Assembly: GCA_021740845.1 (NCBI GenBank)
Contig: JAIOYZ010000013.1
Span: 1-64,000 of the forward strand
Reading direction: 5' to 3'
DNA from: Bacteroidia bacterium
Lineage (GTDB): Bacteria; Bacteroidota; Bacteroidia; UKL13-3
Length of the DNA stretch: 64,000 nucleotides
The translations under genes were made by a program, and so were the position numbers. Position 1 is the stretch's first letter. The number at the start of each line of letters is the position of its first letter. The notes below the pieces were generated by a model that did no database searches, had not been told where the DNA came from, and saw nothing but the letters and a program-made list of their open reading frames with translations. Positions 9,065 to 17,677 of this stretch are shown here, one piece after another.

Positions 9065-10381
9065 ATGTTTAGAATAATACTCCTTAGTTTTTTATTATTG
9101 GTTCAAACCAATTTATTCTCTGCTACCTTTCAAGAAGTGGAAGCCAAAAGTAGAGCCGTTATAGATTTATTTGTTAGCAAACAATTTACAATCCTCGAGT
9201 CGCAAATTGACCCATTATACAAAAGCACCTATACCGCTATTTCTTTAGGCAGAGATTGGGAAGAACTTACTGGTACCTATGGGCAATATGTAAATGCCAA
9301 ACCAGTAAATTTTGAAGTGAATGAATACTATCAATTCATTGCTTACAAAATGAACTTTGAATATTTACCCTATATTTTTAATATTAGTTTTAATGCAGAA
9401 GGGAAAATAATATACATATCATTTATGCCAGCGCATAAAATGTATGTGGCTCCTAACTATTGTGATATCAGCAAAATTAGTGAGCGAAAAATTAATGTTG
9501 TAAATGGTTTCTACGAAATGCCAGGATTATTATCTAGACCCAATAGCGATGCAAAAGCTCCCTTAGTTATTATTTTAATGGAGGCTGGACCAACAGATAA
9601 AGATGGTTCTTACGAAGAAAACAAACCTTATAAAGACCTTGCTTGGGGCTTATCTACCAATGGTTATGCCGTTTTTAGATACGAGAAACGTGCCAATAAC
9701 TATGGTATTTATATGATGAAAGACAAGGCCGCTTACGAAACATTTACTCCTAGAGAAGACCTTTTGTTAGACTTATATAAAATCATTGATACACTTAAAA
9801 CATTGCCAGATATTGACCCAAGTAGAATTTATATTTTAGGTCATGGACAAGGAGGCATGCTTGCCCCGTTGGTGGCCAAAGAAAGAGAGGATGTAAAAGG
9901 AATTGTGATGATGGGAGCCAATGCAAAACCCACTCAAATAATGATGATTGAACAGTATAAGTATTTAACAGAAGTTACACCAAATAAAAGGGATGAATAC
10001 GACGAACAAACTGCTAAGGCGTTAGTGAGTTTGGATAAGAAATTAAATCCACTAACAGAGCATAGTAAAATGCCATACAATGTGCAGGCAACCTATTGGA
10101 TTTGGTTGAATAATTACAAGCATCTTGAGATAACAAAAAAATTAAAAAAGCCCGTTTTGATCCTACATGGCGATAGAGATTATCAGGTTAATATGTCGAA
10201 TTTAGAGCTTTGGAAAAAGACCTTGGTTAAGAATAAGGATGTAACTATTAAAAATTATCCAAAACTGAATCACCTATTTTATTCGGGTGAAGTTAAATCT
10301 ACCTATAGTGAATATTACATGATTGGAAATATTCCAGATTATGTAATTACAGACATAACAAACTGGCTTAAAGAGAATTAA
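9065..10381 (+). CDS. Secreted DUF3887 + alpha/beta hydrolase with Gly in place of the nucleophile Ser
   Basis: 438 aa with a signal peptide (MFRIILLSFLLLVQTNLFSA). Residues ~25-115 resemble the DUF3887 module (VIDLFVSKQFTIL..., SLGRDWEELTGTYGQY). The rest is an alpha/beta hydrolase of the dienelactone/S9 type. The nucleophile elbow reads ILGHGQGGMLAPL, where GHSxGG is expected, so the catalytic Ser is Gly (codon GGA). The acid loop HGDRDYQV and the terminal His in LNHLF are still present. The protein is therefore a binding protein, a decayed enzyme, or uses another residue. The coding frame is intact over its full length, which argues against simple decay. Confidence 0.8.
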   Translation: MFRIILLSFLLLVQTNLFSATFQEVEAKSRAVIDLFVSKQFTILESQIDPLYKSTYTAISLGRDWEELTGTYGQYVNAKPVNFEVNEYYQFIAYKMNFEYLPYIFNISFNAEGKIIYISFMPAHKMYVAPNYCDISKISERKINVVNGFYEMPGLLSRPNSDAKAPLVIILMEAGPTDKDGSYEENKPYKDLAWGLSTNGYAVFRYEKRANNYGIYMMKDKAAYETFTPREDLLLDLYKIIDTLKTLPDIDPSRIYILGHGQGGMLAPLVAKEREDVKGIVMMGANAKPTQIMMIEQYKYLTEVTPNKRDEYDEQTAKALVSLDKKLNPLTEHSKMPYNVQATYWIWLNNYKHLEITKKLKKPVLILHGDRDYQVNMSNLELWKKTLVKNKDVTIKNYPKLNHLFYSGEVKSTYSEYYMIGNIPDYVITDITNWLKEN

Positions 10382-10460
10382 TAAATTCTAAACAAGCTGT
10401 TATTTGACCTTCTTTAATAGAGTCAAAACCATATCTTCGCGCAAAATTTAAGCGACACGT

Positions 10461-13187
10461 ATGGATTCTTACTCTTATATTTCTAATGCCGATGTATCGG
10501 CTATCGACCAATTACACCAACAATATTTACAAAACCCTGATTCGGTGGATTTTGGTTGGAAAAAGTTTTTTGAAGGTTTTGATTTTGGGTTCAACCAAAA
10601 CATTGGAAGCAGCAAAGGAACTGCAGTTTCGGAAGATGCCTTAAAAGAAATAAATGTTTTAAACCTAATTCATGGCTACCGCCAGCGTGGGCATTTGTTT
10701 ACCAATACCAACCCAGTTAGAGAAAGAAGGCAGTATGAACCGAGTCTTGAAATTGAAAGATTTGGATTGCAAAAAGCAGATTTAGAAAAGAGCTTCAATG
10801 CAGGAACAGAAATAGGTTTAGGTTCAGCCAAACTAAAGGACATTGTTGCCCACCTAAAGGAAACCTATTGCCAAAGCATTGGTGCAGAATACATGTTTGT
10901 TCGTCAGCCGCAAAAACTAGATTGGCTCAAAAAGAAAATGGAAGGCACCAAAAATACGCCTAACCTAAACATTGAAGAAAAGCGCCATATCCTTAGCAAA
11001 CTAAACCAAGCCACCATTTTTGAAAATTTCTTACATACCAAATTTGTAGGACAAAAAAGATTTAGCCTAGAAGGTTTGGAAACACTAATACCGGCATTGG
11101 ATTTTGTAATTAATTACGGTGCAGAATTAGGCGTTGAAGAATTTGTAATGGGAATGGCACATCGTGGAAGGTTAAATGTTTTGGCCAATATTCTTAACAA
11201 AACCTACGACGAAATTTTCAAGGAATTTGAAGGAAAATCTGCTGAAGACGATGGAATTTTTGAAGGCGATGTAAAATACCACATGGGATTTTCGAGCCAA
11301 ATAAAAACAAGAACAGGCAAAAAGGTAAATTTAAGTTTAAGTCCAAACCCATCCCACCTAGAAGCCGTAAACCCGGTTGTTAAAGGTATTACCAGAGCTA
11401 AGTTAGAATACAAACACAAACATGATATTGATAAAGTTGCTCCAATATTAATTCATGGAGATGCATCAGTAGCGGGACAAGGAATTGTTTACGAGGTTTT
11501 GCAAATGGCTGGCTTAAGCGCTTATTCCGTTGGGGGTTGCATTCATATTGTAACCAATAACCAAATAGGTTTTACAACTAACTATACCGATGCCAGAACA
11601 TCTACTTATTGCACAGATATTGCTAAAACTACTTTAAGTCCAGTTTTCCATGTAAATGCGGATGATGTTGAAGCCGTAATCTTTACAGTAAAATTGGCCA
11701 TGGAATACCGCCAAGAATTCAACAGCGATGTTTTCATTGATTTATTAGGTTATAGAAAATACGGTCATAACGAAGGCGACGAACCACGCTTTACACAACC
11801 AGTTTTATACAAAGCTATTGCCTCACATCCTAACCCTAGAGAGTTATACAACCAAAAGTTATTGGCTAGTGGTAAGGTTGAAGCAGAGCTTGCCAAAGAA
11901 ATGGAAAAAGATTTTAGAGGCATGCTCCAAGAAAAATTGGAAGCTTCTAAAACAGCAAAAGTGGCCAAGGTTAAAAACTTTGTAAAAGACATTTGGGATG
12001 GATTTAGACCTGCTAACCAAAATGATTTTGTGAAGTCGCCAGACACTAGCGTTGACGGAAAATTATTTGTAGAATTAGCAGAATTGCTCACCAATATTCC
12101 CAAAGATTTTAATGCTTTCAGCAAGATTGAAAAATTGATGAAAGACCGCAAAAACATGATTGCTCAAGATAAATACGATTGGGCAATGGGTGAGTTAATG
12201 GCTTATGCAACTTTGAGTAAAGAAGGAAAAAACATTCGCATGACTGGTCAGGATTGCGAGCGCGGAACTTTTAGTCATAGGCATGCCATTATAAAACCAG
12301 AAGATTCTGATAAAGGCTATAATACCTTTGATAGTTTGGGTAAACACAAAAAAGGAAATGTATATTTCCATAACTCCTTGCTAAGCGAATATGCAGTTTT
12401 AGGATTTGAATACGGTTACAGTATGGTAACGCCAAACGACCTTACCATTTGGGAAGCGCAGTTTGGTGATTTTGCCAACGGAGCTCAAATTATCATCGAT
12501 CAATATATTGCAAGTGCAAGCACCAAATGGAAAACTTTTAGTGGCTTAACCCTCCTATTACCTCATGGTTATGAAGGCCAAGGACCAGAACATAGCTCCG
12601 CTAGAATAGAGCGATTCTTACAATTGAGTGCCAATTGGAACATGCAAGTTTGTAATATCACCACGCCAGCAAATTATTTCCACGCATTACGTAGGCAATT
12701 GGCTCGCAAAGACCATAGATTACCATTGGTAGTAATGACACCAAAGAGTTTGTTGCGCCATCCTGCTTGTGTTAGCAAATTAGAAGATTTTACAACGGGA
12801 GGATTTCAGGAAGTAATTGATGATAGCACTATAGAGGCAAAAAATGTAAAACGCGTTTTGCTATGCTCTGGTAAAATCTATTATGAGCTATTAGAAAGGC
12901 AACAAAGTGAAAAGGTAAACAATATTGCTATTGTTCGTTTAGAACAATTGTATCCAATGCCAGAAACACAATTAACTGCTATCTACAATAAATACGAAGG
13001 TGCTGAGTTTTGTTGGGTTCAAGAAGAACCTAAAAATATGGGAGCTTGGCTTAATCTATTGCGCTGGGATAGCAATTTAAAATTGAAACGTATCTCAAGA
13101 GAATCGAGTGCATCACCTGCAACTGGCTATAGCAAAGTGCATGCAACAGAGCAATTGGCAATTATAGATAGGGCTTTTAGTTTATAA
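10461..13187 (+). CDS. sucA: 2-oxoglutarate dehydrogenase E1 component
   Basis: 908 aa, close to the standard E1o length. It decarboxylates 2-oxoglutarate with thiamine diphosphate in the TCA cycle. The N-terminal E2-binding tail (SYISNADVSAIDQLHQQYL... WKKFFEGF) is present. GMAHRGRLNVLANIL, LSPNPSHLEAVNPVVKG, HGDASVAGQGIVYE and GYRKYGHNEGDEPRFTQP are the cofactor and substrate blocks. The C-terminal transketolase-like part has GQDCERGTFSHRHA and LPHGYEGQGPEHSSAR. A TATCTTCG box lies at 10432-10439. sucB, often next to it, is absent here; the next gene converges, leaving 2 bp. Confidence 0.95.
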   Translation: MDSYSYISNADVSAIDQLHQQYLQNPDSVDFGWKKFFEGFDFGFNQNIGSSKGTAVSEDALKEINVLNLIHGYRQRGHLFTNTNPVRERRQYEPSLEIERFGLQKADLEKSFNAGTEIGLGSAKLKDIVAHLKETYCQSIGAEYMFVRQPQKLDWLKKKMEGTKNTPNLNIEEKRHILSKLNQATIFENFLHTKFVGQKRFSLEGLETLIPALDFVINYGAELGVEEFVMGMAHRGRLNVLANILNKTYDEIFKEFEGKSAEDDGIFEGDVKYHMGFSSQIKTRTGKKVNLSLSPNPSHLEAVNPVVKGITRAKLEYKHKHDIDKVAPILIHGDASVAGQGIVYEVLQMAGLSAYSVGGCIHIVTNNQIGFTTNYTDARTSTYCTDIAKTTLSPVFHVNADDVEAVIFTVKLAMEYRQEFNSDVFIDLLGYRKYGHNEGDEPRFTQPVLYKAIASHPNPRELYNQKLLASGKVEAELAKEMEKDFRGMLQEKLEASKTAKVAKVKNFVKDIWDGFRPANQNDFVKSPDTSVDGKLFVELAELLTNIPKDFNAFSKIEKLMKDRKNMIAQDKYDWAMGELMAYATLSKEGKNIRMTGQDCERGTFSHRHAIIKPEDSDKGYNTFDSLGKHKKGNVYFHNSLLSEYAVLGFEYGYSMVTPNDLTIWEAQFGDFANGAQIIIDQYIASASTKWKTFSGLTLLLPHGYEGQGPEHSSARIERFLQLSANWNMQVCNITTPANYFHALRRQLARKDHRLPLVVMTPKSLLRHPACVSKLEDFTTGGFQEVIDDSTIEAKNVKRVLLCSGKIYYELLERQQSEKVNNIAIVRLEQLYPMPETQLTAIYNKYEGAEFCWVQEEPKNMGAWLNLLRWDSNLKLKRISRESSASPATGYSKVHATEQLAIIDRAFSL

Positions 13188-13189
13188 AA

Positions 13190-13927
13190 CTACAAGCCCA
13201 AAACGGTCTTTAACTTACTATAACCAGTTTTGCTAACGGGTACTTTTTCTCCGTTTCTTAGGATTACAAAATCTGGTGGATCAATTTTTTGAATGCTGTT
13301 TGATGGAATAATATAAGAACGGTGAACACGAATGAAATCCTTTGCAGGCAGATGCTGTTCAAAGTAATTCATAGTTTTCTTTTTCAGATAAATTTGGTTG
13401 GCAGTATGTATTTTAATGTAATCGCCATAAGCTTCTAAATACAAAATATCTTGTAAAGAAAGTACCTGAACTGCATGGTGGTGTTTTACAACCAAACGGG
13501 TAAGGATTTCTTCGTTGTTGGAAGCTTCTTCAGTTAACTTTTCGTAACTCGGTTTTTCACTTTTTGTACCAAGCACTTGCATCATCTTTTCAATTGCCTT
13601 ATTAAAGCGCTCCTTGCTAAATGGCTTTAACAAATAATCCAAAGCATGTGCCTCAAAAGCCTTCATTGCGTAAGCATCAAATGCAGTTGTAAAAATAACA
13701 GCGGGTGGATTTTCAACCAATTCTAGCATTTCAAAACCATTTATTTTTGGCATTTGAATATCAAGAAAAATCAAATCAGGTTGATGTGTGGCAATGGCTT
13801 TTACACCTTCAAAACCATCGTTACACTCTTGCTTAATTTCTATGTTTGGAAAAGCTTGTAAATATTCTTTCACCAATGACCTAGCCAAAGGTTCATCATC
13901 TATTATTACGCAGGTAAAATTTGTCAT
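13190..13927 (-). CDS. LytTR-type response regulator
   Basis: 245 aa with an N-terminal receiver domain (VIIDDEPLARSLV with paired acidic residues; phospho-acceptor Asp in PDLIFLDIQMPKINGFEML; Lys in YLLKPFSKERF). Residues ~140-245 are a LytTR DNA-binding domain (VLSLQDILYLEAYGDYIKIHT, FIRVHRSYIIP). The ATG overlaps the upstream kinase stop by 4 bp, so the two are one translational unit. It probably regulates envelope functions, judging from the LiaF-like gene upstream. Confidence 0.93.
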   Translation of the reverse strand: MTNFTCVIIDDEPLARSLVKEYLQAFPNIEIKQECNDGFEGVKAIATHQPDLIFLDIQMPKINGFEMLELVENPPAVIFTTAFDAYAMKAFEAHALDYLLKPFSKERFNKAIEKMMQVLGTKSEKPSYEKLTEEASNNEEILTRLVVKHHHAVQVLSLQDILYLEAYGDYIKIHTANQIYLKKKTMNYFEQHLPAKDFIRVHRSYIIPSNSIQKIDPPDFVILRNGEKVPVSKTGYSKLKTVLGL

Positions 13928-14961
13928 TGTTGTGGTATATTAACGCGTACAGTAAATTGTTTTTCTTTTATTTCGGTTTGAACCAAATCGTTGCTAGCAT
14001 ACAAAAGATACATTCTCCTTTTGATGGAATCCAACCCAAAACCGGTTCCTCCATTTTGGTTATGAGTTTCGGGATCGAAAGGGTTGCTTATTTCTATTTG
14101 CAATTGTTTGCCTTCTTTACAAGTTGCCTTAACAAGAATTTCCACCTCACCCAAGGTATCATATAAACCAAACTTGATGGCATTTTCTACAAGAGGCTGC
14201 AATACCAAAACTGGTAATAATAAATGCTCGCAGTTTTTATCTATAGAAATAGAAGAAAGCAAACGATTGCCAAATCTTACCTTTTCTATTTGCAGGTATA
14301 AATCTAACTGATAAAGTTCTTCTTTTAGACTTATTAATTGCTGTTCGTCTTTTCTTAGAGTATGCCTCAAAAACTCAGAAAGTTGTTGAATCATAACTCT
14401 TGCCTGCTCTGGCTTGGAACCCGCCAAAGCGCTGATTGAGTTTAAGCTATTAAATAAAAAATGAGGTTGCAATTGTTGTCTAAGATTATACAACTCCGCT
14501 TCCTTTGCAAAGCGTTCTGTTTCTTGTTTGCGAACATCAACAGAACGTTGTTCCAAAATGTAATTGCCTAACCATTGAAGTAGAGTTATGGTTGCAACCA
14601 TTAATACTTGGTAGCAAAAACGCAAGGGAATAGACTTCTCTAATAGATGCTGGTAGCTTTCATCTAAGGAAAACAAATATTGTAAGGAACTAACAATAAT
14701 TGCTGTATTGGCAATTGCCAAAAGAATAGCCCAAATACGTAAGTAAAAGAAATTCTCGTGACTCGGTTGGTAATATTTTAGGGTAATAAATACAATGAAA
14801 CTAGTAATAGCAAAAATCACATGAGTGATTAAACTATCAACAAGAGCAATTCTAAATTGCACGCCAAAATCCATTAATAGATAGGTATGCATTACCAGCC
14901 ATAGAAACCAAAAGGTACTATAGACAATTAGAATTCGCTTAAAGGATAAATTTGGCAACAA
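13924..14961 (-). CDS. LytS-type sensor histidine kinase
   Basis: 345 aa. About four hydrophobic segments occupy residues ~8-150, with no obvious periplasmic sensor. The His_kinase domain (pfam06580 type) has LRQQLQPHFLFNSLNSISALAG, where PHFLFN carries the phospho-accepting His, and the N-box QPLVENAIKFG. A GFGLDSIKRR glycine-rich ATP lid follows. It is the cognate kinase of the downstream LytTR regulator (4-bp overlap) and follows the DUF4288 gene with no gap. Confidence 0.92.
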   Translation of the reverse strand: MLPNLSFKRILIVYSTFWFLWLVMHTYLLMDFGVQFRIALVDSLITHVIFAITSFIVFITLKYYQPSHENFFYLRIWAILLAIANTAIIVSSLQYLFSLDESYQHLLEKSIPLRFCYQVLMVATITLLQWLGNYILEQRSVDVRKQETERFAKEAELYNLRQQLQPHFLFNSLNSISALAGSKPEQARVMIQQLSEFLRHTLRKDEQQLISLKEELYQLDLYLQIEKVRFGNRLLSSISIDKNCEHLLLPVLVLQPLVENAIKFGLYDTLGEVEILVKATCKEGKQLQIEISNPFDPETHNQNGGTGFGLDSIKRRMYLLYASNDLVQTEIKEKQFTVRVNIPQQ

Positions 14962-15321
14962 TTAGGCTGTCATTTTTTGTGGTTGACCAACTTGATTTTG
15001 CAATTCTGCGGCTCTTGTTTTCACAAAGCGTTCGTAATTATCTTCTTTGTCTCTTTCCGAAATACAAGAATATAATTCGGTTCCATCTTTAAATTCTTCG
15101 ATGAGTTTTAGATAAGGAACATCCACAAATTCCCAAAATACTCCGTTACCTGAATCGGTGGTAATTTCGTCTTCATTTTTTACTCCTAACATGCGAGCTT
15201 TAAAAAATGCTTCCTCTAAACTTCTTGCCTCAACTAAGCACAATTGCTCGTCGAATTGCTCAAGTTTTAATTCACTTTGATTAACTATTTTATAGACTAT
15301 TTTAGCAAGGTATTTTTCCAT
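14962..15321 (-). CDS. DUF4288 domain protein
   Basis: 119 aa starting MEKYLAKIVYKIV, with FDEQLCLVEARSLEEAFFKARMLG and ELYSCISERDKEDNYERFV, the conserved blocks of DUF4288. Its function is unknown; it is small, soluble and without a signal peptide. It lies directly upstream of the kinase with no gap. A 38-bp tandem repeat array sits 10 bp before its start codon, so translation or mRNA stability may be affected by that array. Confidence 0.8.
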   Translation of the reverse strand: MEKYLAKIVYKIVNQSELKLEQFDEQLCLVEARSLEEAFFKARMLGVKNEDEITTDSGNGVFWEFVDVPYLKLIEEFKDGTELYSCISERDKEDNYERFVKTRAAELQNQVGQPQKMTA

Positions 15322-15330
15322 TGGTATTAT

Positions 15331-15441
15331 GTTTTACTTTGTAAACCGTAGCTTTAGCGAAGGTTAAGGTTTTACTTTGTAAACCGTAGCTTTAGCGAAG
15401 GTTAAGGTTTTACTTTGTAAACCGTAGCTTTAGCGAAGGTT
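15331..15441 (+). repeat. Tandem repeat, 38-bp unit, three copies
   Basis: The unit begins GTTTTACTTTGTAAACC and continues GTAGCTTTAGCGAAGGTTAAG. It starts at 15331, 15369 and 15407, with the first two copies identical and the third diverging at its end (AAGGTTTAGCGATGG). Each unit holds a small inverted repeat, GGTTTTAC...GTAAACC. Copies are contiguous with no spacers. The array fills most of the gap between the LiaF-like gene and the DUF4288 gene, which are transcribed on the minus strand. Confidence 0.95.
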
Positions 15442-15463
15442 TAGCGATGGTTAATATTATTAA

Positions 15464-16222
15464 TTAATAGCTCTTAATATCTATTCCTCCAAATACGCAG
15501 GAACCAGTGAGCAATAAGGTTTTTTCTTGGCTATTCTGTGTATCTCTGCTAACCGGACGTTTATCTTCTACTCCACCCAAAACCACCATTACATCACTAT
15601 CTACATTCCAATTGGCTGGAACAATTAACTTGGTACCACCAAATACATTGTTTATTTCTAAGGTTGCTTTACCGTTTATATCGGCCTGAGTTAAATTGAT
15701 TTCGGCACCACCCATTACGCAATTAATTTCACCACCTTGAAAATCTTTGGATAATACAATTTTCTTAACACCGCCCATAACTGCATTAATATTAATTTTA
15801 TTCTCATTGGTTTCTGTTGCTATCCCGCATCCCTGAGTATAATCTTGTTGGTTATAGCCTCCATAAGCTTTTTCCCATTTTCTATGCTTTCTAAAAGGCT
15901 TAAAAATAATGAATGCTCCCATTACAATTAGAAAAATTGGCCAAAAGAATTCATGAATTCTAATCTCAGGGTAAAAGCGTTCTGTTAGAAAAGCCAAACC
16001 AAAACCTGTTACAAAAATCCATCCTGGACTTTTAAAATTGTGTTTGGCTCCAATGTAAATTCCCAAGGCCACCAAAAACATAGGCCAAGAAAACAACCAA
16101 TCTGGAAAGAACACGCCCAATTTACGGGCAAAAAACAAGGCACCTACTATAATAAGAATGATTCCACTAAGAACTCTTCCTTTGCGATGTCTTTCTTCGA
16201 ATGAATTATTCTGATCGTCCAT
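15464..16222 (-). CDS. LiaF-like transmembrane protein
   Basis: The protein from MDDQNNSFEERHRKG is 252 aa. I prefer this ATG over the one seven codons upstream (16243) because the -7 box TACCTTTG lies at 16250-16243, so the upstream ATG would precede transcription start. Four short hydrophobic segments (GIILIIVGALFFARKLG, WPMFLVALGIYIGAK, PGWIFVTGFGLAFL, FFWPIFLIVMGAFIIF) form a LiaI/LiaF-like region. The C-terminal part is a beta-helix-like domain with repeated 'GG' turns (INAVMGGVKKIVLS, INCVMGGAEINL, EINNVFGGTKLIVP, VVLGGVEDKR). LiaF proteins restrain envelope-stress two-component systems, and the neighbouring LytS/LytTR pair fits this role. Confidence 0.82.
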   Translation of the reverse strand: MDDQNNSFEERHRKGRVLSGIILIIVGALFFARKLGVFFPDWLFSWPMFLVALGIYIGAKHNFKSPGWIFVTGFGLAFLTERFYPEIRIHEFFWPIFLIVMGAFIIFKPFRKHRKWEKAYGGYNQQDYTQGCGIATETNENKININAVMGGVKKIVLSKDFQGGEINCVMGGAEINLTQADINGKATLEINNVFGGTKLIVPANWNVDSDVMVVLGGVEDKRPVSRDTQNSQEKTLLLTGSCVFGGIDIKSY

Positions 16223-16242
16223 AATTTTGTTAATTGATAGCA

Positions 16243-16272
16243 CAAAGGTATTTACCTGATTATTTTCTACAA
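16243..16272 (-). promoter_or_regulatory. Canonical Bacteroidota promoter of the LiaF-like operon
   Basis: On the minus strand TTG (16272-16270), a 19-nt spacer and TACCTTTG (16250-16243) match the -33/-7 consensus exactly. It probably drives the LiaF-like, DUF4288, kinase and regulator genes, and it decides the LiaF-like start codon. Confidence 0.7.
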
Positions 16273-16353
16273 TCGAAGATAGACCATACGTAATAAATAA
16301 TAGATGAAACGTTTCTTATCGTCGGTGAATTTCCATATGCGGTTCGCAACCCT

Positions 16354-16361
16354 TAACTTTG
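16354..16361 (+). promoter_or_regulatory. -7 box TAACTTTG for the SRPBCC gene
   Basis: A perfect TAnnTTTG element ends 14 nt before the ATG at 16376. It lies inside the longer open frame that begins at 16304, so the upstream ATG is not used. Confidence 0.55.
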
Positions 16362-16375
16362 CCAAAACTTTTAGG

Positions 16376-16933
16376 ATGAAATTATTTAAAATATTTGTTG
16401 GCATCATCGGGTTTTTCGCCCTTATTTTTGGCGTTTCTCTCTTATTCCCAAAAACTTACAAAATAGAAAGAAGTACCGTTATCAATTTACCCGTTTACCA
16501 AAGTTTTGCCTATATGAACACCATTCAGAACTGGCAAGATTGGAGTCCTTGGAATACGGATTTGGATAGCACCATGCAATCTTTTTACTCTAAAAACCCA
16601 GCAGGCGCAGGCGCTACACAATATTTTAGAGGAGATTTGGTAGGAGTTGGAACTTTTAGAATTGAAGAATCTGTGATGAATGAAAAAATCCATTACAAAC
16701 TTTCCATCAACGAAGGCACCATGCAATCAGAAGCTACATTTTATTTTAAACCTGTTGGTTCAAAAACTCAATTAAGTTGGGTTGATGAAGGTGATGTGGG
16801 ATATAATCCTCTTTTCAGATTTTTGCTGCCTAGCAAAGTTTCTGATACAGAAAAAGGTTTTGAAGAAGGTTTAATTGCCATCAAAAAAGGCGCAGAAAAC
16901 AAGGCTTTGCTAAAACAAAATATTCTGGATTAG
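16376..16933 (+). CDS. SRPBCC (START-like) family protein with an N-terminal membrane anchor
   Basis: 185 aa from MKLFKIFVGIIGFF. An open frame begins 24 codons earlier, but the -7 box at 16354-16361 rules out that start. One hydrophobic segment (FKIFVGIIGFFALIFGVSLLF) is followed by a polyketide-cyclase/START-like fold. That fold shows YKIERSTVINLPVYQSFAYMNTIQNWQDWSPW and repeated beta-strands up to VSDTEKGFEEGLIAIKK. Such proteins bind hydrophobic ligands; no specific role is known. It is the last intact gene before the decayed island. Confidence 0.78.
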   Translation: MKLFKIFVGIIGFFALIFGVSLLFPKTYKIERSTVINLPVYQSFAYMNTIQNWQDWSPWNTDLDSTMQSFYSKNPAGAGATQYFRGDLVGVGTFRIEESVMNEKIHYKLSINEGTMQSEATFYFKPVGSKTQLSWVDEGDVGYNPLFRFLLPSKVSDTEKGFEEGLIAIKKGAENKALLKQNILD

Positions 16934-16936
16934 GTC

Positions 16937-16953
16937 TTGGTTCAAACCGAATT
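16937..16953 (+). repeat. Intergenic copy of the GGTTCAAACC motif, left edge of the island
   Basis: TTGGTTCAAACCGAATT, identical over 17 bp to the copy at 23144-23160 that bounds the island on the right. It begins 4 bp after the SRPBCC stop. Confidence 0.85.
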
Positions 16954-17008
16954 ATTTTTGAATTAATCGGTACACTAAAGAGCCTTAATAATCCCAATAC
17001 TTTGTATT

Positions 17009-17152
17009 CTATGGCATTTTAATTTTTGCTAAACGACTTAACACCCATATTATCCAGTAATCTTTATCTACAAATTCCAACTTTATTTTTAAGTGCAGTG
17101 ATGCAGCCCTCAATGTTTGTGTAAATAGTTTTATATCGTGGTGAATGTTCAT
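17009..17152 (-). pseudogene. N-terminal remnant of an AbiEii-type nucleotidyltransferase toxin
   Basis: The reading from ATG at 17152 gives 47 residues, MNIHHDIKLFTQTLRAAS and so on, including FVDKDYWIIWVLSRLAK. This is the conserved start of AbiEii toxins, where a (V/I)EKDYW motif precedes the GGTSLSK nucleotidyltransferase motif. A TAG at 17009-17011 ends it, and no GGTSLSK is found before the SRPBCC gene, so the catalytic domain is gone. Its ATG overlaps the stop of the preceding DUF6088 gene as ATGA, the usual arrangement of these toxin-antitoxin operons. Confidence 0.65.
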
Positions 17153-17625
17153 TTAATATTCCGTTTTACAGTGGTGGATAGGTCGTTTGCTGCACTTGTT
17201 AGTTTATACTTGGCAATAGAGTTCAATGATGTGAAAAGCGGTTCTGCTGTTTTTCCTTGCTGTAACTGTTCTAATAATGCACCCAACAATGCCCTTGTAG
17301 CTGGCGGATATTTCAAAGCCAAACGAAACTGTGCAATGATTTCTTTGCCTATAAAGTTTTTGATGATTGCTAAAAAACACTTGCAGGATACTTTTACATT
17401 GGCATCTGGTATTTTTTTATGTTGCGAATGGCATCAAGTAACTGCAACAAAGAAATATTCTCTTTGGTGAGGGTGTTTTTTTGCTTCACATAAGCAATGG
17501 TATAGCGTTCTCTTTTAAAATTTGGGTGAACCTGATTTTTACCTATCTGTATGGTATTGTATACTTGTGTGGTTAAGCCTACAGTCAATCTCGTTTTGAA
17601 CCGAGACAAGCTACAGAATTTAACA
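17149..17625 (-). pseudogene. DUF6088 / AbiEi-like antitoxin, truncated and frameshifted
   Basis: Minus-strand reading from about 17625 gives VGLTTQVYNTIQIGKNQ, RERYTIAYVKQKNTLTKEN and LLQLLDAIRNIKK. After a shift at a run of seven T (17412-17418 on the plus strand) it continues in the next frame as IPDANVKVSCKCF, then FRLALKYPPATRALLGALLE, and ends TTVKRNIK-stop at 17149. This is the C-terminal two-thirds of the DUF6088 family, known as antitoxins paired with AbiEii. The N-terminal winged-helix region is missing; the preceding sequence has stops and belongs to the broken YhcG gene. Confidence 0.65.
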
Positions 17626-17677
17626 AAAAAGCCCTTTTTCGTCTACTCTGCTAAATGTTTTTGCAGTAATGGCTCTA

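Noticed and set aside
15331-15441. 38-bp repeats as a CRISPR array
   Set aside because: Copies are contiguous with no spacers, and no cas genes are in the window.
17138-17470. Plus-strand 110-codon open frame in the island
   Set aside because: It is the antisense of the DUF6088 remnant, whose minus-strand reading matches a known family.
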